Positions 58,591 to 64,000 of a stretch of 64,000 nucleotides of DNA are shown in pieces. How positions within the stretch are numbered: position 1 is the stretch's first letter; each line of letters begins with the position of its first letter. This DNA comes from Vibrio variabilis (lineage in GTDB: Bacteria > Pseudomonadota > Gammaproteobacteria > Enterobacterales > Vibrionaceae). The notes under the pieces are model-generated. The model worked only from the letters and a program-made list of their open reading frames with translations, made no database searches and was not told the origin of the DNA. A program made the position numbers and the translations under genes. The stretch spans positions 222,708 through 286,707 of the forward strand of contig NZ_JYJK01000073.1 of NCBI RefSeq assembly GCF_003263785.1, written 5' to 3'.

Positions 58591-60077
58591 GTGTCAGAAG
58601 GCAAACTGCCGATGGCCGCGGACGGGTTACAGCTCAATTTTTGTAAAACATTGGCGTGTGACAATTTTGGACAAAGTGATGCAAACCTCTATATCCTGCA
58701 GCACCGTAACCCCAAACGGCCAGCGATGGTATGCCGCGAGTGTGGCGCGTTTCCCCCCTACTTAACAATCGAGAAGTGCTCAATGAACTGACTCGATTGA
58801 AGCAGCATCATCACGAAGGGCTCCCTTCGTGCAAAGATCCGCAATGCGAACACTTTGGACTGTCGGTACATACCCACAAAGAGCGTTATCACTCTTTTGG
58901 GTTTAGTGGCGATCGTCAACGTTATCGCTGTAAATCTTGCCAAGGCACCTTTGTTGATAAATGGTCGGGCAGTAATAAAAAACTGAGCTTCCAAGAGTCG
59001 TTACTTGGACTTTTGTTTACCGGATACTCAGTGCGCGAGATCTGTCGAAAGCTAAAAATCAATCCAAAAACCTTTTATGATCATATCGATCAGATTGCCA
59101 GTCGCTGTCGTCGTAAATTAGCGGATATCGATGGTCGTTGGATAAAGCACTCAGATTCATTCCATCTGGCCTCACATTATCGACCATTGCAGCCACAAAG
59201 CCACAACGGCGTTTTTTGGTTTGCAACCTGCGATGCCGATTCAGGTTATGTGCTGTGCCAACACACCAACTACAGCTCAGCCGATGCCGAGAATACACGA
59301 GAAGATCACGATGCCTATGCAGCGGGTACTCAAGTGCTCCCGAAAAACTACAGTGCAGAGACCAATCATGAGATCAACACCACGGCGACCGATTTGAAAG
59401 GACAAATTGATATTACTTATCAAAACATCCTTGCGCGTAGTAACGTCGAAGATCCTCTGGGTAACTTTGCCGAGTTTCATTACCCTGCTGTAGGCTCGCT
59501 AATTAGAGCCCCCTACACCTCTTATGCTCACTACTTATCGATTCTAGAATCGCTAAGCAGCGAGTCTGGAGAAAACAAAAAGCGCGTGACGGTATACATG
59601 CCACAAGATCCCGTGCTGCGCTCTGCCGCGCTTACTGTTTTTCTGGGTGAAATCCAACACGGTAACGTGGAGCTAATGTACGTAGAACAAGATGAACATT
59701 GGCAAGATGCACAGTCATCCGAGCTTATTGACGTGGTGCTGATGGGATGGTGGCGCGATCGCTGGGCGGTCACTAATCAATCTTCAGGGGCAAGCAAAGG
59801 AGTGTGTTACCTAGCGGGCAATAATCCAAATGCCTCTTATTGGCTACAAACCGCCTCAACCAAACAGGTTACCTTTTATCAAGACCGTTTCCACTTGCTG
59901 TTTGAAAGCTTTGTGAATGAACCAAGACGAAAACTACGACCTGCGGGGATCCACCCGCTGCTGGATATTTTCCGTGCTTGGCACAACCTGTGTTATCAAG
60001 ACAAGCAAGGTCAGACGGCCGCTCAAAGATTGGGGGTCACCGAAGCACCGATGACCCTACGCTGCCTGCTTGAGTAG
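58591..60077 (+). CDS. Transposase-derived protein with two zinc ribbons (one missing base near 58757)
   Basis: Protein of about 496 residues. Two Cys-rich N-terminal ribbons (CKTLAC with VCREC; CKDPQC with RCKSCQGTF) precede a helix-turn-helix (FTGYSVREICRKLKINPKTF) at about 150, as in IS1/IS1595-type transposases. The C-terminal half has FATCDADSGYVL, a possible first catalytic aspartate, and ends with NLCYQDKQGQTAAQRLGVTE, a transposase-like tail; the other acidic residues are unclear. A run of six C should be seven (FPPLLNNREVLNELTRLKQ). GTG at 58591 follows AGGGG. No terminal inverted repeats or target duplication were found, so it looks domesticated. Confidence 0.65.
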
Positions 60078-60124
60078 CTCATTTGTTACAAACAAGCGCT
60101 ACAACCAATCGCTACAATCAAGCA

Positions 60125-61015
60125 CTACAAAAAGAACAGCGAAATCCCAGCGAGCGCAAATAGAGTACCGACGACACTACGACGTGAAATTGGCTCACCA
60201 CGGATGGCATAGATAATCAGAATGAACAAAGGACTGGTGGCAATCAAGGTTTGCGCGATAGCGGGATTAGCATGTTTAAGCGCAACCTGTTGCAACCAAA
60301 GAGCGAGGAATGTCCCTACAAAAATCGCTGCCAGCAACCAACACCAGTTTTTCTGACTCATGCCTTTGCTCTGCTCAACCATTTTTTGGTACGGTTTTTT
60401 CTCAACAAAACCAATAAAAAGCGCCACTGCTGCAACACCGATAGTGAGACGAATCAAAGCGCCCAGTAGCGGTGGTAAGTCTCCTTGCACCAACGCAAAA
60501 TGGGAAATGACAACACCGCTTGCCTGGCACACGCTGGCCAGCAATCCAAATCCAATGCCTGACAAACTCGCTTTTTGATTGTGCTCATCGGCAGGTTGAA
60601 ACACGACCGCGGTCACCGCAATGGCGGTGATAATCACGCCTAGCCAACTCTGAAACCCCAATGCCGTGCCAAGCGCCACCAAAGCGAGAACGCCGGATAG
60701 TGGCGGTGCTAATGATTCCAGCAATAGCGTTTTGCTGGCACCGATACGTTTTAGTGAAGCAAAGTAGGCACTATCACCAATCGCGATGCCTATGATGCCA
60801 GATATGCCGAGTATCCAGACATAACTCGCTTCTAGTTGCACATCCGGCATGGGAACGAAAGGCATCACCAGTAGCATCATTACCGATGCCAAAATACCCT
60901 TAATAATATTGAGCTGCATCGCAGAAAAGTGATGACTGAACTGACTGTATATCCATGTGGCAACTGCCCACACAATCGCAGCACCAATGGCTGCAAATTC
61001 ACCAAGAAATTGCAC
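60125..61015 (-). CDS. EamA/DMT-family membrane transporter
   Basis: Transporter of 296 residues with ten helices in two EamA repeats. GEFAAIGAAIVWAVATWIYS and MQLNIIKGILASVMML near the N-terminus, GIAIGDSAYFASLKRIGASK near 75 (the EamA core), and the second repeat with KHANPAIAQTLIATSPLFIL near 245 and PISRRSVVGTLFALAGISLF at the end. Exports or imports an unknown small metabolite. Single gene, convergent with the transposase-like gene, divergent from the YiaW-like gene. Confidence 0.88.
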   Translation of the reverse strand: MQFLGEFAAIGAAIVWAVATWIYSQFSHHFSAMQLNIIKGILASVMMLLVMPFVPMPDVQLEASYVWILGISGIIGIAIGDSAYFASLKRIGASKTLLLESLAPPLSGVLALVALGTALGFQSWLGVIITAIAVTAVVFQPADEHNQKASLSGIGFGLLASVCQASGVVISHFALVQGDLPPLLGALIRLTIGVAAVALFIGFVEKKPYQKMVEQSKGMSQKNWCWLLAAIFVGTFLALWLQQVALKHANPAIAQTLIATSPLFILIIYAIRGEPISRRSVVGTLFALAGISLFFL

Positions 61016-61125
61016 TCAACCCTCTAATATTTATCAGTTTGCTATTGCATAATACATAATTATAACAAATACTTAACCAGCGTAAATTGATTACGCGATT
61101 CAATACTCTTCACCAAGGATGCATT

Positions 61126-61509
61126 ATGTTTTTGGATTATTTTGCTTTAGGGCTGCTGGTATTCGTTGCCCTGGTTCTGTTCTACGGAATCATCGTCATT
61201 CACGACATCCCCTATGAGATCGCCAAAGAGCGAGATCATCCTCACCAGGATGCCATACATGTTGCGGGATGGGTAAGCTTATTTACGCTACACGCCATTT
61301 GGCCATTTTTGTGGATTTGGGCAACGCTATGGCGAAATGAACGTGGCTGGGGCTTCCATAAACTAGAGGAAGAGCAACACGATTTACATCACCGTTTAGA
61401 AAAGCTCATTGACCAAGTCGATGAACTCAAAAATGAGGTGAGCTACCTCAAGGGTAAGCAGGCTCAAGAGAAAGCCGCGACCACCCAAGTGCAGGCAGAG
61501 GAGAAGTAA
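61126..61509 (+). CDS. DUF3302 inner-membrane protein (YiaW-like)
   Basis: Small membrane protein of 127 residues. Two hydrophobic segments are visible (YFALGLLVFVALVLFYGIIV, about 4-23; VAGWVSLFTLHAIWPFLWIW, about 45-64), then a charged coiled coil (EEEQHDLHHRLEKLIDQVDE). E. coli YiaW has the same plan and lies beside yiaV, just as here. The frame opens at 61087, but the ATG at 61126 has AAGGA upstream and begins the first helix. Function unknown; likely partner of the following HlyD-like protein. Confidence 0.88.
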   Translation: MFLDYFALGLLVFVALVLFYGIIVIHDIPYEIAKERDHPHQDAIHVAGWVSLFTLHAIWPFLWIWATLWRNERGWGFHKLEEEQHDLHHRLEKLIDQVDELKNEVSYLKGKQAQEKAATTQVQAEEK

Positions 61510-61512
61510 CCT

Positions 61513-62643
61513 ATGGATCTATTATTAATATTAACCTACGCCGCACTGTGTATTGCTATCTTTAAGATCTTCAAGATACCTCTCAACAAATGGACAGTAC
61601 CCACCGCCGTGTTAGGCGGCGTTGTTCTGGTTGGGACGTTGATTTTATTAATGAACTACAACCACCCATTTAGCCAGATTGGCGGCCAGTTCTACACCAC
61701 CACACCGATTGTTTCCAGCGTGCGTGGCAAAGTCGTCTCAGTGGAAGTCGAAGCCAACCAACAGCTCAAGAAAGGTGATGTACTGTTTCGTATTGACCCT
61801 ATTCCTTTCGAAGCTGAAGTCATTCGAGCTAAAGCAGCCCTTGCCGATGCTGAGCAAGACGTATTGGAGCTGGAAAGTGCCTACAAGGCCGCTCAATCCG
61901 ATACCATCAAAGCACTCGCTGAACGTGATAAAGCCGAAAGAGAGTACAATCGATATCAACAAGGCTTTAAAAAAGGCGCATTCACTGAGCAACAAGTCGA
62001 TACTCGCCTTCAAACCTTCAAAGCGAACCAAGCTGCGCTTGAAGCGGCACAAGCACAAGAAGAGAGCGCTCGACTTGCGTTTGAGTCGCAAATTTTCGGT
62101 GAGAACACCATGGTTGCTCAATTGAAAGCCCAACTGATTCAAGCCGAGTTTAATCTGCGAGAAACTACGGTTGTTGCTCCGACCGATGGCTACGTAACTC
62201 AACTAGCACTGAGACCAGGTATGATGGCGGTACCGCTGCCACTGGCACCACTCATGACCTTTGTTCATACAGAGCAAGATTTTTATGTGGGTGCGTTCAG
62301 ACAAAACTCACTGCAACGTCTTAAATCAGGTTTTGAAGCGGAGTTTCTATTTAGAGCACTGCCGGGCAAAGTCTTTAAAGGCAAAGTTGTCGAGGTTCTT
62401 CCCACTATCCCTGAAGGCCAAATTCAAGCAAGCGGTACGTTACGAACCACTCAAACATTCAATACCACTGGCCGAGCTATGGTTAAGCTGGTCATTGACG
62501 ATGATATGAGTGAGTACGTGCTACCAACGGGCTCTAACGTAGAAATTGCGGTGTATTCTGATAGCTTCACCCACGTTTCTATTATGCGTAAGGTACTGAT
62601 CCGAATGAAGAGCTGGCAAAACTACCTCTACCTGGATCACTAA
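61513..62643 (+). CDS. HlyD-family membrane fusion protein (YiaV-like)
   Basis: Adaptor of 376 residues. Two N-terminal hydrophobic helices (LLLILTYAALCIAIF; VLGGVVLVGTLILLMNY) are followed by a lipoyl half (VRGKVVSVEVEANQQLKKGD) near 75, a coiled-coil hairpin at about 100-190, the second lipoyl half (TTVVAPTDGYVTQLALRPGM) near 215, and a beta-barrel part (FKGKVVEVLPTIPEGQIQAS). EmrA/YibH/AaeA relatives pair with an inner-membrane pump, but none is next to it. Starts three bases after the DUF3302 stop. Two helices at the N-terminus match YiaV. Confidence 0.9.
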   Translation: MDLLLILTYAALCIAIFKIFKIPLNKWTVPTAVLGGVVLVGTLILLMNYNHPFSQIGGQFYTTTPIVSSVRGKVVSVEVEANQQLKKGDVLFRIDPIPFEAEVIRAKAALADAEQDVLELESAYKAAQSDTIKALAERDKAEREYNRYQQGFKKGAFTEQQVDTRLQTFKANQAALEAAQAQEESARLAFESQIFGENTMVAQLKAQLIQAEFNLRETTVVAPTDGYVTQLALRPGMMAVPLPLAPLMTFVHTEQDFYVGAFRQNSLQRLKSGFEAEFLFRALPGKVFKGKVVEVLPTIPEGQIQASGTLRTTQTFNTTGRAMVKLVIDDDMSEYVLPTGSNVEIAVYSDSFTHVSIMRKVLIRMKSWQNYLYLDH

Positions 62644-62656
62644 GTTAGCACCATCA

Positions 62657-62687
62657 AAAACGGCAACCTCATCGGTTGCCGTTTTTA
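62657..62687. terminator. Bidirectional terminator between yiaV-like gene and peroxidase
   Basis: Stem AAACGGCAACC / GGTTGCCGTTT with A run on the left and T run on the right; serves both convergent genes. Confidence 0.9.
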
Positions 62688-62701
62688 TATTGGGTGACTC
62701 A

Positions 62702-63250
62702 TCACAAATACTGCTCAATCATCGTGGTGATTTTATCATCCGTTGGCGAAGTACCTGTCGAAAACACGCCGACGACATTGCCATCTCGGCCTACTAAGTA
62801 TTTATAGAAATTCCACTTCGGGGTGACGCCGCTTTGCTTAGCGATTTCGGAAAAAACTGGGTTGACGTCGGAGCCTTTTACCGAACTACGCGCCATCATT
62901 GGAAAGGTCACACCATAATCGAGATAACAGACCTTCGCAGTATTCTCTTCACTGCCTCTATCTTGATTGAAATCGTTGGAAGGAAAGCCAACGACACTGA
63001 AGCCTTGGTCTTTGAACTGATTGTGGAGGGCTTCTAGCTGTTCAAATTGGCCGGTAAAACCGCATTGGCTGGCCGTATTCACCACCAGCAACACTTTGCC
63101 TTGATACTCGTCGCAAAGACTCACTGTATCGGCCGAGTTAAGTTTTCGCTGCGTGGAATCTAGGAGGGTTGGGCAACTGCTCGCCAGCGTTTCCTTAGCG
63201 AAAAGGCCAAATAACAGTCCGAGTATAAGTGCTTTAAAAACCATGCTCAT
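62702..63250 (-). CDS. Exported glutathione peroxidase-family protein
   Basis: Thiol peroxidase of about 182 residues. A signal peptide (MSMVFKALILGLLFGLFAKE) with a cut near TLA|SSC makes it periplasmic, unlike the cytoplasmic BtuE of E. coli. The redox cysteine is in VVNTASQCGFTGQFEQLEAL near 59, with the conserved glutamine in FPSNDFNQDRGSEE and the tryptophan in PKWNFYKYLVGRDG near 143. It reduces peroxides probably with thioredoxin-like partners. Start at 63250, with AAGGAGG five bases upstream, preferred over GTG at 63256. Confidence 0.9.
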   Translation of the reverse strand: MSMVFKALILGLLFGLFAKETLASSCPTLLDSTQRKLNSADTVSLCDEYQGKVLLVVNTASQCGFTGQFEQLEALHNQFKDQGFSVVGFPSNDFNQDRGSEENTAKVCYLDYGVTFPMMARSSVKGSDVNPVFSEIAKQSGVTPKWNFYKYLVGRDGNVVGVFSTGTSPTDDKITTMIEQYL

Positions 63251-63374
63251 TGCCACCTCCTTATTGCGAACATTTTCTTACGGGTAAAATCAAGAATAGT
63301 TCAAACCCCAAAAGGGCGCTATCTGGAAGCCTGTTTGGACCTAGGTCCTAGAGTAGGTATTGTCATATGGATAG

Positions 63375-63406
63375 CAAAACAGCCACGGTAATGTGGCTGT
63401 TTTGGA
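63375..63406 (-). terminator. Terminator after the DnaJ-like gene
   Basis: Stem AAAACAGCCAC / GTGGCTGTTTT with a short loop, between the convergent-free end of the DnaJ-like gene (stop 63425) and the peroxidase promoter; moderate T run on the minus strand. Confidence 0.7.
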
Positions 63407-63424
63407 TTCTGTAAAGCTTGTTGG

Positions 63425-64000
63425 TTATGCAAGCGTTGCTTTGAATTGCTCAAGCAGTTCACGCTGCTTATCAGTAAGATTCGTCGGCGTTTCCACCTGA
63501 ATTTTTACCAATAAGTCACCCGTTTCACCTTTACGGCTCGTCACACCACGGCCGGTCATTTTGAATTTTCGACCCGATTGCGTTCCTGCAGGAATTTTAA
63601 GTTTAAAGCGACTGTCCAACACGTTGACTTCGACTTCACCGCCCAATGCCGCCGTCACCATTGATACTTTGGTCAAACAGATAAGGTCATTGCCATCACG
63701 TTCAAGGAAAGCATGTGAGCGAGTCGATATGGTCAAGAGCAAGTCACCCGCTGGGCCACCGTTGACACCCGGGCGGCCTTTACCAGAAAAGCGGATTTTC
63801 TCACCATCTTTAATGCCAGCCGGAACTTTTACATTGATCTTTTTGCTCTCACCATTGATAGGCAGTTCAACGACTTTCTCGGTACCTTGAATCGCATCAA
63901 CGAAATCTACGGTTAATGTATATTCCTGATCTTGACCTTTTTCCGCTCTCGGGCGTCCACGTCCGCCACGAGCTTGAGAGAAAATGTCCTCAAAAACCAC
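63425..64000 (-). CDS. cbpA: CbpA-like DnaJ co-chaperone, C-terminal part (partial, N-terminus outside window)
   Basis: The frame is open to the right edge, so only about 191 C-terminal residues are seen. The end of a Gly/Phe-rich linker (FSQARGGRGRPRAEKGQDQE) is followed by two DnaJ substrate-binding barrels: LTVDFVDAIQGTEKVVELPI, VKVPAGIKDGEKIRFSGKGR, GDLLLTISTRSHAFLERDGN and VEVNVLDSRFKLKIPAGTQS. There is no CxxCxGxG zinc region between, so it is CbpA rather than DnaJ. It would aid DnaK and bind curved DNA. Ends ELLEQFKATLA. A chaperone-modulator cbpM gene, often following cbpA, is absent downstream. Confidence 0.85.
   Translation of the reverse strand: MVFEDIFSQARGGRGRPRAEKGQDQEYTLTVDFVDAIQGTEKVVELPINGESKKINVKVPAGIKDGEKIRFSGKGRPGVNGGPAGDLLLTISTRSHAFLERDGNDLICLTKVSMVTAALGGEVEVNVLDSRFKLKIPAGTQSGRKFKMTGRGVTSRKGETGDLLVKIQVETPTNLTDKQRELLEQFKATLA

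Noticed and set aside
58591..60077. Active insertion sequence
   Set aside because: No inverted terminal repeats or target-site duplication can be seen at either side, and the catalytic residues are unclear.
1..64000. CRISPR arrays, rRNA or tRNA genes, prophage or integron attachment sites
   Set aside because: No regularly spaced repeats, cloverleaf sequences or attC-like palindromes were noticed by eye; a tRNAscan or similar run would be decisive.

Overview
The window reads as the chromosome of a marine Gammaproteobacterium, most probably a Vibrio and, from remembered gene order, a secondary chromosome. Supporting signs seen here are the Vibrio-type murein lipoprotein lpp convergent with an L,D-transpeptidase, the block deoD2 / DUF523-DUF1722 / MerR / photolyase / L,D-transpeptidase / lpp / DEAD-box helicase / pstBACS without phoU, and the AEP-degradation genes phnW-pbfA-phnX. 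No species is named; only a database search could do that. Base composition is mid-40s G+C with AT-rich islands around 9.6-10.1 kb and 22.3-23.6 kb.

Layout. 0-3.4 kb: a partial MalY/PatB C-S lyase, a GNAT acetyltransferase, L-2-hydroxyglutarate oxidase and a RibD-C reductase-like protein. 3.5-8.7 kb: an anaerobic module of fructose-6-phosphate aldolase-like protein, glycyl-radical activase, glycyl-radical enzyme (YbiW/PflD type) and a DeoR regulator, with an FNR-like box in the divergent promoter. 8.7-12.8 kb: flavin reductase, an AraC remnant, an orphan small protein and an ascorbate-family PTS (ulaBAC-like). 12.9-22.2 kb: a phosphonate regulon in which PhnR, an ABC importer (PhnS2/T2/U2) and divergent PhnW-PbfA-PhnX import and degrade 2-aminoethylphosphonate and its hydroxylated form; three similar TGGT-N4-(A/T)CCA sites mark the promoters. 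22.6-26.1 kb: an AT-rich accessory patch with an FMN reductase and a second, TruD-like pseudouridine synthase, then a GNAT / nucleotidyltransferase / unknown set. 26.4-35.5 kb: SDR plus AraC regulator, small porin, LysR regulator, and an RND pump (adaptor plus permease). 35.7-41.8 kb: a POT-like carrier, then a cbb3 oxidase operon whose CcoP is fused to a three-heme dehydrogenase-type cytochrome (five CxxCH motifs). 42-47 kb: PAS-PAS-GGDEF-EAL, YjjG nucleotidase, a His-rich microprotein with an MFS carrier, and a small orphan. 47.4-51 kb: pstSCAB with a Pho box. 51.2-58.4 kb: helicase, lpp, the light-repair operon and deoD. 58.5-64 kb: a transposase-derived zinc-ribbon protein behind tandem 16-bp repeats, an EamA carrier, YiaW/YiaV-like membrane proteins, a periplasmic glutathione peroxidase and a partial CbpA-like DnaJ.

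Data quality. At least 17 genes are broken by reading-frame shifts, and in every case the open frame is restored by adding base(s) (about 22 missing bases, mostly within short homopolymers); no case needs a base removed. This one-sided pattern says uncorrected sequencing or assembly deletions, so I annotate these as intact genes spanning both frames rather than as pseudogenes. All functions are from reading motifs by eye; no database was consulted.
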